64,000 nucleotides of DNA from Paludibacteraceae bacterium (GTDB taxonomy: Bacteria > Bacteroidota > Bacteroidia > Bacteroidales > Paludibacteraceae), in assembly GCA_017556705.1 (NCBI GenBank), contig JAFYMG010000001.1:124001-188000 (forward strand), read 5' to 3'. The notes beneath the pieces were generated by a model. That model saw only the letters and a program-made list of their open reading frames with translations, made no database searches and was not told the origin of the DNA. Both the position numbers and the translations under genes were made by a program. Positions 53,086 to 63,618 of this stretch are shown here, one piece after another; within the stretch, counting starts at the first letter, position 1, and each line of letters starts with the position of its first letter.

Positions 53086-53859
53086 CTACAGCGCATAATC
53101 CAACACCATCATCAATACAAAACCTGCGGTGAAGCCGAGCGTAGGAATATTGCTATGCGGTTCGGCTTGCGCTTCGGGGATAAGTTCCTCAATCACTACA
53201 TATATCATTGCTCCCGCAGCAAATGCCAATAGGTAAGGCAATGCGGGCGAGATAAATCCGATAAGCAAGATGGTCAATACGCTAGCTATTGGTTCGACTA
53301 TACCCGACAATGCACCTATGCTAAATGCCTTCCACTTGCTCATACCCTCTGAATGAAGCGGCATAGACAGAATAGCCCCCTCTGGGAAGTTTTGTATGGC
53401 AATACCAATAGCCAATGCCCATGCAGCAGACATGGATATCATACTGCCCTCTGCCATCGCACTAGCGAGTATTACACCCACTGCCATACCCTCGGGAATA
53501 TTATGCAATGTCACTGCCACAGAAAGCATGGTGGTGCGTTTCCATTGACAATTGCGCGTCAATCCCTCTGGTTTGTCCGCCCCGATATGCAAGTGCGGAA
53601 TCAAAGTATCGAGCAACAGCAAGAACAAGATGCCCAACACAAACCCTATCGCAGCTGGTAGCCATGTGATGCCGCCATTATCGGCTGCCATCTCCAGACT
53701 AGGGATGAGCAGCGACCACACAGAGGCTGCAACCATGACACCGGCAGCAAACCCCAAGAGCAACTTCTTGAGTAAGTCGCTCATCTTATCGCGCAATAGG
53801 AAGACCATGGCTGCGCCAAGGACGGTGCCGAGGAAGGGGAGGGTTAGTATTAGGGGCAT
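53086..53859 (-). CDS. ZIP family metal transporter
   Basis: 257 residues with eight predicted membrane segments. The zinc-binding helix signatures are TLHNIPEGMAVGVILAS and NFPEGAILSMPLHSEGMSK, each with paired His/Glu. The family imports zinc or other divalent metals, as in ZupT or the GufA group. The histidine-rich loop between segments 3 and 4 is short. A heptamer array and a Ca/Na exchanger gene lie upstream on the same strand. Confidence 0.92.
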   Translation of the reverse strand: MPLILTLPFLGTVLGAAMVFLLRDKMSDLLKKLLLGFAAGVMVAASVWSLLIPSLEMAADNGGITWLPAAIGFVLGILFLLLLDTLIPHLHIGADKPEGLTRNCQWKRTTMLSVAVTLHNIPEGMAVGVILASAMAEGSMISMSAAWALAIGIAIQNFPEGAILSMPLHSEGMSKWKAFSIGALSGIVEPIASVLTILLIGFISPALPYLLAFAAGAMIYVVIEELIPEAQAEPHSNIPTLGFTAGFVLMMVLDYAL

Positions 53860-53877
53860 ATTGTTTAGTGTTTGTTT

Positions 53878-53945
53878 TAGATCGGCTGTGCCTGTAGATC
53901 GCTACGCTGTAGATTGTAGATCGTTCGCGATGCTCACTGTAGACT
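53878..53945. repeat. Heptamer-hairpin array between ZIP and exchanger genes
   Basis: TAGATCG words joined by GCTGTGCC, CTACGC and TTCGCGATGCTCAC inserts, each unit closing in TG TAGA. It has the same grammar as 55041 and 56331, but is shorter and more diverged. Confidence 0.8.
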
Positions 53946-53956
53946 GGCTGAGGTGA

Positions 53957-55027
53957 TTAGAGGGTTATGATTCGGTAGGCGAGGTAGGCTGCGTAGGTGA
54001 GAAGGAGGATGGCTCCGTGCCAGCGTTTGATCTCGCGCTTTTTGTTGGTATAGACGAAGAGCATCACGAGCAGACTGGCTAATGCTGCCATCATGGCATC
54101 TATCTCCAGCCCCTTGTAGCCAGGCAATGGCATCACGCATGCGCTAGTGCCGAGGATAAAGAAGATATTGAAGATATTGCTGCCGATAACATTACCGAGG
54201 GCAATATCGCAGTTCTTCTTGAAGGCCGCCATGCAAGATGTTGCCAATTCGGGTAGGGATGTACCCAATGCCACCACGGTCAAGCCGATGATAGCATCGC
54301 TTACACCAAGCGAACGGGCGATACTGGTAGCACTCTTCACAATCACTTCGCCGCCCATCACCAAGCAAGCCAAGCCGCCAATAATCATCGCCATGGCTTT
54401 CCATGCGGGCATAGGCACGTAAGTTTCGTCACTTCCACTATCCTTGGCATGTTTGAAACTATGCCATAGGAAGATCATAAAGAAAATCAATAATATAGTG
54501 CCACCAATACCTGAGATAAAGCTCACTTCGCCTGCCCCCCAGTCGAAAGAACCTAGATTGCTTAGATTGGGGTCGCTCACATTGATATTGAAGATGTTTT
54601 CGATATGCAACCACGAAGGACCGTTGTACACTACGAAAAGCAATACCAACAGAGCTGCTAACATGGAGAAGGGTATATCAAAACGGCGGGTAGATTTCTG
54701 CGACGAGATTGGGAAAATCAGTGCCGTACAGCCCAAGATGACGAAGGTGTTGATGATATTGCTGCCGAGCACATTGGTGATAGCAATCTCGGTACTTCCT
54801 TGTCCGACAGCCACCATATTCACCACAAACTCAGGCATGCTGGTACCGAAGGCTACGACGGTGAGGCCGATAACAATATCGCTCACACCGTATTTTTTTG
54901 CTAAGCCCGAAGCACCCACCACAAGCCAGTCAGCACCCTTGATAAGTGCCACGCAGCCCGCAATGATTAGCGGAATAGCGACCCAAAAGCCGCCGTTGGC
55001 AAGCCAAGTGTTTAAGAAATCAAGCAT
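53957..55027 (-). CDS. Calcium/sodium antiporter (CaCA, YrbG-like)
   Basis: 356 residues with about ten membrane segments in two inverted halves. Each half carries the alpha repeat: GVSDIVIGLTVVAFGTSMPEF in the first and GVSDAIIGLTVVALGTSLPEL in the second, followed by NVLGSNIINT and NVIGSNIFNI. These are the ion-binding motifs of the family. It probably exports Ca2+ in exchange for Na+. Repeat arrays lie on both sides of the gene. Confidence 0.94.
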   Translation of the reverse strand: MLDFLNTWLANGGFWVAIPLIIAGCVALIKGADWLVVGASGLAKKYGVSDIVIGLTVVAFGTSMPEFVVNMVAVGQGSTEIAITNVLGSNIINTFVILGCTALIFPISSQKSTRRFDIPFSMLAALLVLLFVVYNGPSWLHIENIFNINVSDPNLSNLGSFDWGAGEVSFISGIGGTILLIFFMIFLWHSFKHAKDSGSDETYVPMPAWKAMAMIIGGLACLVMGGEVIVKSATSIARSLGVSDAIIGLTVVALGTSLPELATSCMAAFKKNCDIALGNVIGSNIFNIFFILGTSACVMPLPGYKGLEIDAMMAALASLLVMLFVYTNKKREIKRWHGAILLLTYAAYLAYRIITL

Positions 55028-55040
55028 TGTTTTTATTGTT

Positions 55041-55210
55041 TAGATCGTTCGCGTTGCTCGCTGTAGATCGTTTCACTGTAGATCACTTCGCTTCGCTCGT
55101 TGTAGATCGCTCGTTACACTCGCTGTAGATGGTAGGTAAAGTCTACAGGCGAATCCGATCTAAGTTCTACAGGCGCTTTGCGCCGATCTACAGCCCGCAG
55201 GGCGATCTGA
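55041..55210. repeat. Large heptamer-hairpin array between exchanger and ychF
   Basis: The left arm (55041-55130) has five TGTAGAT-type words separated by 8-17 base CG-rich inserts. The right arm (55141-55209) has the words inverted (ATCTACA), separated by hairpins GGCGAATCCG, GGCGCTTTGCGCCG and GCCCGCAGGGCG. The left arm matches 56331-56420 at 89 of 90 bases. The right arm carries one extra 28-base module. The arms are partly complementary. Confidence 0.9.
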
Positions 55211-56317
55211 TTACACATTAAACAAGAAGTGCATGATGTCGCCATCTTGCACGATGTATTCTTTGCCTTCGATGCCGAGTTTACCTGCTTGACGGCAAGC
55301 AGACTCGCCACCAAGAGCGATATAATCTTCATACTTGATGACCTCAGCACGGATGAAACCACGCTCGAAGTCGGAGTGGATGACACCAGCACATTGAGGT
55401 GCTTTGCTACCTGCCTTGAATGTCCAAGCACGTACCTCATCGCTACCTGCGGTGAGGAAAGTACGAAGCTCGAGCAATGCGTATGCTGCTTTGATCAATC
55501 GGCTAACACCAGACTCGGAAAGTCCAATTTCATCGAGGAACATCTGGCGCTCTTCGTAAGTCTCGAGTTCGGCAATCTCGCTCTCAATCTTAGCTGCCAC
55601 GATGAGCACTTGTGCGTTCTCATCTTTGACAGCTTCGCGCACTTGCTCTACATATTTATTGCCGTTGACAGCAGAGTTTTCGTCCACGTTGCAGACATAG
55701 AGCACAGGTTTGCTGGTGAGGAGCATCGTCTCTTTGGCCACGAGTTCTTCGTCCTTGTTGATGAGCTCCACGGTGCGAGCCGACTTACCTTGTGAGAGGG
55801 CTTCGCGGTACTTAAGGAGTACATCGAGTGCCACTTTCGCTTGTTTGTCGCCACCAACGCGCACTTGTTTTTCGATCTTTTGGATGCGTGACTCCACGGT
55901 CTCAAGGTCCTTGAGTTGGAGCTCTGCATCGATGATATCTTTGTCGCGGATAGGATCCACAGAGCCGTCCACATGCACCACATTCTCATCGTCGAAGCAA
56001 CGGAGTACGTGGATGATGGCGTCTGTTTCACGGATATTTGCAAGGAACTTGTTTCCGAGTCCTTCGCCTTTGCTTGCGCCCTTGACCAATCCTGCAATAT
56101 CTACGATTTCCACGGTAGTTGGGATGACACCGCGCTCTGGTTTGCAAAGTTCGCCGAGCTTGATAAGACGCTCGTCGGGTACGGTGATCACGCCTACGTT
56201 AGGTTCAATCGTACAGAAAGGGAAGTTCGCCGATTGTGCCTTGGCATTGCTAAGGCAATTGAAGAGGGTCGATTTGCCGACATTAGGCAGACCCACGATT
56301 CCACATTGTAAAGCCAT
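55211..56317 (-). CDS. ychF: Redox-regulated ATPase YchF
   Basis: 368 residues, full length for this Obg-related P-loop protein. G1 is GLPNVGKSTLFNCLS (residues 8-22). The G4 equivalent is NVDE rather than NKxD, which is why the family prefers ATP over GTP. A coiled-coil insert (about 140-200) and a C-terminal TGS domain with RGFIRAEVIKYEDYI and the final QDGDIMHFLFNV follow. It binds ribosomes and takes part in stress responses in other species. Both flanks carry near-identical repeat arrays. Confidence 0.96.
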   Translation of the reverse strand: MALQCGIVGLPNVGKSTLFNCLSNAKAQSANFPFCTIEPNVGVITVPDERLIKLGELCKPERGVIPTTVEIVDIAGLVKGASKGEGLGNKFLANIRETDAIIHVLRCFDDENVVHVDGSVDPIRDKDIIDAELQLKDLETVESRIQKIEKQVRVGGDKQAKVALDVLLKYREALSQGKSARTVELINKDEELVAKETMLLTSKPVLYVCNVDENSAVNGNKYVEQVREAVKDENAQVLIVAAKIESEIAELETYEERQMFLDEIGLSESGVSRLIKAAYALLELRTFLTAGSDEVRAWTFKAGSKAPQCAGVIHSDFERGFIRAEVIKYEDYIALGGESACRQAGKLGIEGKEYIVQDGDIMHFLFNV

Positions 56318-56330
56318 ATATTTTAGTTTT

Positions 56331-56470
56331 TAGATCGCTCGCGTTGCTCGCTGTAGATCGTTTCACTGTAGATCACTTCGCTTCGCTCGTTGTAGATCGC
56401 TCGTTACACTCGCTGTAGATTATTGTGGTAGTCTACAGGCGAAGCCGATCTACAGCCCGCAGGGCGATCT
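56331..56470. repeat. Large heptamer-hairpin array between ychF and gpmI
   Basis: Sister copy of 55041-55210. The left arm differs by a single base. The right arm has words ATCTACA and hairpins GGCGAAGCCG and GCCCGCAGGGCG, lacking the 28-base module of the other copy. It starts 13 bases upstream of the ychF start codon and ends 6 bases past the gpmI stop, filling nearly the whole gap. Confidence 0.9.
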
Positions 56471-56476
56471 GTTTTA

Positions 56477-58006
56477 TTAATTCTTAATTAAATTATGTCC
56501 TGTCATTTCTGCTGGTTGCTCGATTCCGAGGATGTGGCAGAGGGATGGAGCCACGTCAGCGAGGATACCATCTTCGAGTTGCGCATCAGTGTGCTCTTTG
56601 CTCACGTACACGAATGGCACTGGGTTGAGTGAGTGCGCGGTGTTAGGTGAACCGTCGGCATTGATAGCGTTGTCGCAGTTACCGTGGTCAGCGATGATGA
56701 TGATTTCGTAGTCGTTCTTAAGAGCGGTCTCTACCACTTGGTTGACGCAGTTGTCGATGGTAGTAACAGCTTTCTCGATAGCCGCATACACGCCTGTGTG
56801 ACCTACCATGTCGCCGTTGGCGAAGTTGAGGGTGATGTAGTCGTACTTTTGTGTATCGAGTGCCTCGCAGAGTGCCTCGGTTACCTCTGGAGCAGACATC
56901 TCAGGTTGGAGGTCGTAGGTGGCTACCTTTGGTGAAGGAATAAGGATACGCTCCTCGCCTGCGTACTCTGCCTCGCGGCCGCCGTTGAAGAAGAAGGTTA
57001 CGTGTGCGAACTTCTCGGTCTCAGCGATACGGAGTTGCTTCAATCCCGCGTTGCTAACGATTTCACCCATGGTATTTTGTACGTTCTCTTTTGGGAAGAG
57101 GATGTGCAAGCCTTGGAAAGAAGAATCGTATGGGGTCATGCAGTAGTATTGGAGGTTAGGAATGGTGGTCATTCCGTTCTCAGGCATGTCTTGTTGGGTG
57201 AGCACGATGGTGAGCTCTTTCGCGCGGTCGTTGCGGTAGTTGAAGAAGATCACTACATCGCCCTCCTCGATGGTAGCCACTGGCTTGCCGTCGCGAACAT
57301 GTACGATTGGCTTGATAAACTCGTCGGTTACGCCCTCTGCATAACTCTCTTCAACCGCTTTAAGCATGTCTTCAGATGCTTTTCCTTCGCCCTTAACGAT
57401 ACAATCGTAAGCCACTTTCACGCGCTCCCAACGTTTGTCGCGGTCCATGGCGTAGAAACGACCTTGGATAGAAGCGATCTCACCGCAGCTGGTAGCCAAG
57501 TGTTGTTGGAGTTGGTCGATGAAACCAAGACCAGACTTAGGGTCGGTATCGCGACCGTCCATAAAACAGTGAATGAAAGTTTTACCGTCTAATCCGTAGG
57601 TTTTAGCGATATCGCAGAGGTAGAAGAGGTGGTCGAAAGAAGAGTGCACACCACCGTTAGAGGTAAGACCCATAAGGTGAAGCTTCTTGCCTGTCTCTTT
57701 GGCATAACCGAAAGCAGATTTGATTTCTGGGTTTTCTAGGATGCTACCGTCTTTGCAAGCGCGGTTGATCTTCACGAGGTCTTGATATACCACGCGACCA
57801 GCGCCGATGTTGAGGTGACCTACTTCGGAGTTACCCATTTGTCCATCAGGCAAACCCACATTTTCGCCACTAGCTTGGAGTTGGCTGTGAGGGTACTTCT
57901 CCAATAGTGCGTCCCAGTGTGGGGTTGGAGTGCAAGAGATAGCGTCGGCTTGTGATTTGTTTCCGATTCCCCAGCCGTCGAGAATCATAAGTAATGCTTT
58001 TGACAT
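56477..58006 (-). CDS. gpmI: 2,3-bisphosphoglycerate-independent phosphoglycerate mutase
   Basis: 509 residues, full length. It interconverts 3- and 2-phosphoglycerate in glycolysis. The phosphatase-like domain starts [12 protein letters not shown] with the metal-binding aspartate, and the catalytic serine is in [16 protein letters not shown]. The transferase domain has [13 protein letters not shown]. Late metal ligands are in [12 protein letters not shown] and [10 protein letters not shown]. It has its own strong promoter. Confidence 0.97.
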   Translation of the reverse strand: MSKALLMILDGWGIGNKSQADAISCTPTPHWDALLEKYPHSQLQASGENVGLPDGQMGNSEVGHLNIGAGRVVYQDLVKINRACKDGSILENPEIKSAFGYAKETGKKLHLMGLTSNGGVHSSFDHLFYLCDIAKTYGLDGKTFIHCFMDGRDTDPKSGLGFIDQLQQHLATSCGEIASIQGRFYAMDRDKRWERVKVAYDCIVKGEGKASEDMLKAVEESYAEGVTDEFIKPIVHVRDGKPVATIEEGDVVIFFNYRNDRAKELTIVLTQQDMPENGMTTIPNLQYYCMTPYDSSFQGLHILFPKENVQNTMGEIVSNAGLKQLRIAETEKFAHVTFFFNGGREAEYAGEERILIPSPKVATYDLQPEMSAPEVTEALCEALDTQKYDYITLNFANGDMVGHTGVYAAIEKAVTTIDNCVNQVVETALKNDYEIIIIADHGNCDNAINADGSPNTAHSLNPVPFVYVSKEHTDAQLEDGILADVAPSLCHILGIEQPAEMTGHNLIKN

Positions 58007-58075
58007 AGTTGTATATTTTTATTTAGTTTATTCACAGTTTTCGCCGCAAATTTCGGCAAATTAATAATCAATCTG

Positions 58076-58107
58076 CAAAAGTACTGCTTTTTTTGCATTT
58101 ATGCAAA
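58076..58107 (-). promoter_or_regulatory. Promoter of gpmI
   Basis: Minus-strand TTTG (58104-58107), 20 bases, TACTTTTG (58076-58083). The leader is about 65 bases. Confidence 0.85.
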
Positions 58108-58174
58108 TAATTAATGTTTTTTCTGCAAATTCTCTGCTTTTTACGGGTTTTCGATGGGTTTAAACTTTATTTTT

Positions 58175-58231
58175 CCGAAGGGATACCGAACCCTTGCCGA
58201 AGGAGTGCTTGAATACGAGCATTGATACGAG
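58175..58231. repeat. 11-base tandem repeat upstream of gpmI
   Basis: CCGAA recurs at 58175, 58186 and 58197, exactly 11 bases apart. Two 12-base units ending in ATACGAG follow. The cluster begins about 68 bases upstream of the gpmI -33 box. Confidence 0.7.
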
Positions 58232-58249
58232 CAAGAAGAATAACAATAT

Positions 58250-58287
58250 AAAAAACTCACCCCGCCAGTGAACAGTAGCGGGGTGAG
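58250..58287 (-). terminator. Terminator of the DUF2971 gene
   Basis: A perfect 10-bp stem CTCACCCCGC / GCGGGGTGAG with a 12-base loop and a T run on the transcribed side, 5 bases past the DUF2971 stop. Confidence 0.85.
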
Positions 58288-58291
58288 AAAT

Positions 58292-59026
58292 CTATGCATT
58301 TACCTTTGATTGTATCAGTTTTTTAGTTAATTGAAAATCAGTTTGACTTAAATCTATCTCATATACATCAACATTAAATGCTTGTGCAATAGTTAGAATT
58401 CTATTTCTATAGGGAGAGTTAATCCTATTTATATTTCCGAGCGTAATATGATCTAATTCAAATGTGTCCCAATCTCTTTGCTCTCCTTTTCGATTAACTT
58501 TTGTTTTTAGGATTATTCGTTCTTCTTCCTCATGCAGCCAACTTTGATGTTTTTTACAAAATAGTTGTCTAATCCCCCTTTCTATTGGGTCATTACCATA
58601 TATAGTATCATCTATTGTTTCTAGCGGATTTAATGAATCATCTACATATATGACTGGCAATAAAGGAGATGCACTTGAAACATTCAATTTACCTCTTTTG
58701 AATGCTAAGCACCATCCTGAATAATCTTTTGCGTAGTATGCCCACATTTGTTTGTTCAACTCATTTCTACTAAAAGAACAAATAGCATATTCGGGGATAA
58801 GACTTTGAGCTCCTGTTTCACTAATACCTAAATCCAATATGAATTTTAGAAATAGTTTATTATGCAATGATTGGGATTGTTTCCCTTTTTCGAAATTGCC
58901 AATATCGAAAGGATCGTTTAGACATTTTCTCTTAGAAAACCAAAAGTAATGCTTCAGTAATGCATCCAAATTGTATTCGTTTGGAGCATAGTATTTATAA
59001 ATCAAATTCTCATTTCCAATAGGCAT
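58292..59026 (-). CDS. DUF2971 domain protein
   Basis: 244 residues. The pattern IYKYYAPNEYNLDALLKHYFWFSKRKCLNDPFD, AICSFSRNELNKQMWAYYAKDYSGWCLAF and the late EEERIILKTK is that of DUF2971. In this family the conserved FS/LNDPFD and MW..YA..H/D..G motifs have no proven function; members often sit in variable and defence-rich regions. Base composition is clearly more AT-rich than the neighbouring core genes, which suggests acquired DNA. It lies 52 bases after the surface lipoprotein gene, with no promoter box between, so cotranscription is likely. Confidence 0.82.
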   Translation of the reverse strand: MPIGNENLIYKYYAPNEYNLDALLKHYFWFSKRKCLNDPFDIGNFEKGKQSQSLHNKLFLKFILDLGISETGAQSLIPEYAICSFSRNELNKQMWAYYAKDYSGWCLAFKRGKLNVSSASPLLPVIYVDDSLNPLETIDDTIYGNDPIERGIRQLFCKKHQSWLHEEEERIILKTKVNRKGEQRDWDTFELDHITLGNINRINSPYRNRILTIAQAFNVDVYEIDLSQTDFQLTKKLIQSKVNA

Positions 59027-59077
59027 AACTAATTCGCACAGAAATAAATATAAATGAGACTAAGTGATAGAATACAA

Positions 59078-60628
59078 TTATAGGCAAACAGGTCGAATTG
59101 TTAACCCATCACACCGAGGTTTATCTCCAATAGTTTTAATTAAATCGTTGCGAATGAAATAGAATAGCCCTCCACTTCCATAACTAGGGATATCATAAAG
59201 ACTCTCGTTTGTCCAATAATATCCTCCCAAACCGATTTCTTGAAATGTTCCATCCTCACTTCTTCCTGCGGCAGGTAAGAAGATACTATTATTGTTTATT
59301 GTGCTTGTAGCAAGTAGGCCATTTATACCATTGATAGTTGTCCATATGCATGTACATTTTTCATATAGTTCAGAAAACTCTGCGTTAGTAGGCATACGCC
59401 AAGCGCCACCCCAATTGACTGTTGCTGCATCATCTTTTGGTTCCAAAATTGTTTTATTATCTACAAATCCATAATCACTGCGTGAACAGTATTTGGTGAT
59501 GGTGGAGGAAGTACCCTCACATAATTTATAAGAAGTCCAAAAGTATTGTGTCTTAGGTTCTAACTCTCCCCATGCAATATAATTTCCATAATCCTCAGTA
59601 TATTTAGCACCAAGATTACAAGTCGCCCATTTGACACTCAAACCTAAATCAACATATTCAGCAGGAGTGCCTAATGCTTTTTCCCATTGCGCATATAGAA
59701 TAATATTCTTATCAATAGATATTTTTGTTCCATAAGCATATGTGACTCCTGACCCATCAGGTTTTGTATTCCATTCAGTAAAATAATGATTTTCTCTTGT
59801 ATACAAACAAGTTAAAGTTACAACTTTACTAATTCCATAGTAAAATGTATCTGGCAGCATTACTCCTTCACCTCCATTGGAGTCATAAGTAATGGTGAAG
59901 ATAAATTCAGAGTTTGGTTGGTCATTTGAGCCATTGCTCTTTGCAATCTTAATTACAGTACCATCTGCGAGAGTGAAATAAACATAGTTCTCGTCTTGGG
60001 TTACAGATTGGAACATGGAGTCGCCAGTATCTCCTTTATCTCCCTTTTCACCGTCTTCGCCTGTTGCTTTGCCAAGTTGTGTCCAAGTAGCACCATTGTC
60101 GTATGAGATGTACCAATAGCCGTCCTCAATCTTCAGTTGCGGAGTAATACCATCCTTACCGTCTGTGCCGTCTTGACCATTAGAGCCATTGGCTCCATTT
60201 TGACCATCTTTGCCAGAAACAGGGAGTTTGTTGCCGTTGTCATCTAATAGCCACTCGCCGTTCAATGTCCAATAATATACGCCGTCGGTGTCTTGTGCTA
60301 CACCTATCACAGGAGTTATGCCATCTTTGCCGTCAGCGCCATTTTGACCATGATAAATTGTGATGGGATCATGACCCGCAAATGTAATAGTATATCCTAT
60401 TACTTCACCATCTTTCTCGATCTCTACAATACTCGTAATTACATCATTAGACTGGAATACATTCACAATCGTTTGGATAGAAGTAATGTTGGTGTTCATC
60501 TCTTTGCAGAGTTCTTCCAAATGAGCTACTCGAAAATCTAAATCGTCAATAGCATCCCAAAGTTTGCCGTGACATGCCGAGAATAGGCAGATTGTCAAGC
60601 CTAATAAGAGCAAATGAAGTTTCTTCAT
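59078..60628 (-). CDS. Modular surface lipoprotein (DUF4988-like stalk, InlB-type repeat, Fibrobacter-type domain)
   Basis: 516 residues from the ATG at 60628, which opens a signal peptide with lipobox LFSAC. In order: a coiled-coil DUF4988/PL29-N-like region (about 22-90), then alternating short beta units and collagen-like Gly-x-y stretches (GQNGADGKDGITP, GKDGQNGANGSNGQDGTDGKD, GEDGEKGDKGDTGDS) to about 215. An InlB B-repeat follows (about 235-305, YDSNGGEG to LYAQW). The C-terminal 200 residues have the paralogous domain common in Fibrobacter and Bacteroidota (YVDLGLSVKWATCNLGA, GGAWRMPTNAEFSELYEKC, IFLPAAGRSEDG, GYYWTNE). It is probably displayed on the surface. The ligand is unknown. 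Confidence 0.82.
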   Translation of the reverse strand: MKKLHLLLLGLTICLFSACHGKLWDAIDDLDFRVAHLEELCKEMNTNITSIQTIVNVFQSNDVITSIVEIEKDGEVIGYTITFAGHDPITIYHGQNGADGKDGITPVIGVAQDTDGVYYWTLNGEWLLDDNGNKLPVSGKDGQNGANGSNGQDGTDGKDGITPQLKIEDGYWYISYDNGATWTQLGKATGEDGEKGDKGDTGDSMFQSVTQDENYVYFTLADGTVIKIAKSNGSNDQPNSEFIFTITYDSNGGEGVMLPDTFYYGISKVVTLTCLYTRENHYFTEWNTKPDGSGVTYAYGTKISIDKNIILYAQWEKALGTPAEYVDLGLSVKWATCNLGAKYTEDYGNYIAWGELEPKTQYFWTSYKLCEGTSSTITKYCSRSDYGFVDNKTILEPKDDAATVNWGGAWRMPTNAEFSELYEKCTCIWTTINGINGLLATSTINNNSIFLPAAGRSEDGTFQEIGLGGYYWTNESLYDIPSYGSGGLFYFIRNDLIKTIGDKPRCDGLTIRPVCL

Positions 60629-60635
60629 TGTATTA

Positions 60636-60866
60636 TTAATTTTGTGGGAAGTTGGCTCCAAACGCCCCGTTGGTATAAATATAGAAAAAGCGTGGAACCT
60701 TACCTTTGCTTATTCTCTGCAATGAGGTACTGGAAAACCCTGTAACAAGAATAAACAATGAATGCCCACGCTGATATGTCCATCGTTGTGGGATACAACG
60801 AATTAAACACACCAAGGGGCATTTATCGCTCTCTTGCTTTGGGTTACGAAAGTTTCCAGTTTTCAT
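60636..60866 (-). CDS. Possible upstream ORF or leader peptide before the surface lipoprotein
   Basis: 76 codons, ending 7 bases before the lipoprotein start codon. The product (MKTGNFRNPKQESDKCPLVC, later RISKGKVPRFFYIYTNGAFG) has no signal peptide, membrane segment or known domain. It lies wholly inside the leader that runs from the promoter at 60970. It may be a real small gene, a translated leader that couples to the next gene, or an accident within a conserved structured RNA. The start codon context is not distinctive. Confidence 0.4.
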   Translation of the reverse strand: MKTGNFRNPKQESDKCPLVCLIRCIPQRWTYQRGHSLFILVTGFSSTSLQRISKGKVPRFFYIYTNGAFGANFPQN

Positions 60867-60914
60867 TGCACCAAAACAAGCGCCAATAAACGCCTTTTAT
60901 TATGTCTGCAAAAT

Positions 60915-60942
60915 CAGTTAATAGTTAACAATTAACAGTTAA
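60915..60942. repeat. Four tandem heptamers in the surface lipoprotein leader
   Basis: Four CAGTTAA-type units in strict 7-base register, about 30 bases downstream of the minus-strand promoter. Confidence 0.7.
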
Positions 60943-60969
60943 TATTTCCATTAATCTGAAATTACACCG

Positions 60970-61001
60970 CAAAGGTACAATAAAATTTGCGGATGTGCAA
61001 G
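60970..61001 (-). promoter_or_regulatory. Promoter of the surface lipoprotein leader
   Basis: Minus-strand CTTG (60998-61001), 20 bases, TACCTTTG (60970-60977). It is the only good box upstream of the lipoprotein and gives a leader of about 335 bases. Confidence 0.75.
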
Positions 61002-61311
61002 AAAAATCACATTTTGGTGCGATTTTTCTAGTGTAGGATGTAAATAGAGATTGGGGCAGTACAGCTTTGGATGCGCTTAATAACCTACGAATCACTAACG
61101 ATTGTTAGCGGAAATTGGGTGCAAAAGGTAATGACAGAAAAAAGAATGCCAACAAATAAATTAGCGGCTGATCGGTTAAAAAAAGATGATTTGATTTTCT
61201 TCGATTTAAGCGGCTTTTATTTTTTCAGGGATTTTTGAGCAAAACACAAAAGCCGAAAAAAGCGGTTTATTTGCGATCTGAGCGCATTTCTCGAAAAAGA
61301 CAAAGAGGGGT
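61002..61311. other. Gap between divergent promoters
   Basis: About 310 bases between the lipoprotein and gyrB promoters. It is AT-rich with no gene, RNA or clear repeat; short frames here do not look coding. Confidence 0.5.
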
Positions 61312-61343
61312 ATTGTGGATGTCGAAAAAAAATAGTACCTTTG
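61312..61343 (+). promoter_or_regulatory. Promoter of gyrB
   Basis: ATTG at 61312-61315 and TACCTTTG at 61336-61343 with a 20-base spacer. The leader to the ATG is about 250 bases. Confidence 0.8.
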
Positions 61344-61357
61344 CAGTCGCTTTGTGC

Positions 61358-61530
61358 GCTCGCGTTCGGCAATTGAAGCGCACAGAACTCGCTTGGCGAG
61401 TTGGAAGCGCTCAATGCCTCCGCTCTCCCCAAAAATCACAGATTTTCGGGGGCCCCGAACGCTCGAATCGTACGGCGAAGCCGATCGTTCGACCGAAGGG
61501 AGATAAGAACTCCCTTGGGCGCTCAAGGGA
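61358..61530 (+). promoter_or_regulatory. Highly structured gyrB leader
   Basis: At least four hairpins: AACTCGC / GCGAGTT (61386-61402), CCCC.AAAATC / GATTTT.GGGG (61427-61451), a nested CGAACG ... CGGC-GAA-GCCG ... CGTTCG (61456-61491) and TCCCTTG / CAAGGGA (61511-61530). None is followed by a T run. The GGCGAAGCCGATC core also occurs in the array at 56331-56470, so this leader may be built from the same repeat modules. Confidence 0.6.
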
Positions 61531-61590
61531 TAAAAAACACAGCGAGCTACAAAATAGGAAATCGGTAAAATAGAAAATAATAAAATATAA

Positions 61591-63588
<1,998 letters not shown>

Positions 63589-63615
63589 TAGATCGCTTCG
63601 CTGTTAGATGTTAGA
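63589..63615. repeat. Short heptamer-hairpin element after gyrB
   Basis: TAGATCG, insert CTTCGC, then two tandem TGTTAGA-type heptamers. It begins at the base after the gyrB stop codon and fills the gap to the next start. It is the reverse-complement form of the element at 7117-7147. Confidence 0.8.
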
Positions 63616-63618
63616 CAT

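Noticed and set aside
55041..56470. CRISPR array
   Set aside because: The 7-base words are too short, the inserts vary from 8 to 17 bases and are mostly palindromic, and arms are inverted. There is no constant repeat, spacer set or cas gene.
60701..60708. Plus-strand TACCTTTG promoter
   Set aside because: There is no -33 match at the right distance and no plus-strand gene follows; it lies inside the lipoprotein leader.
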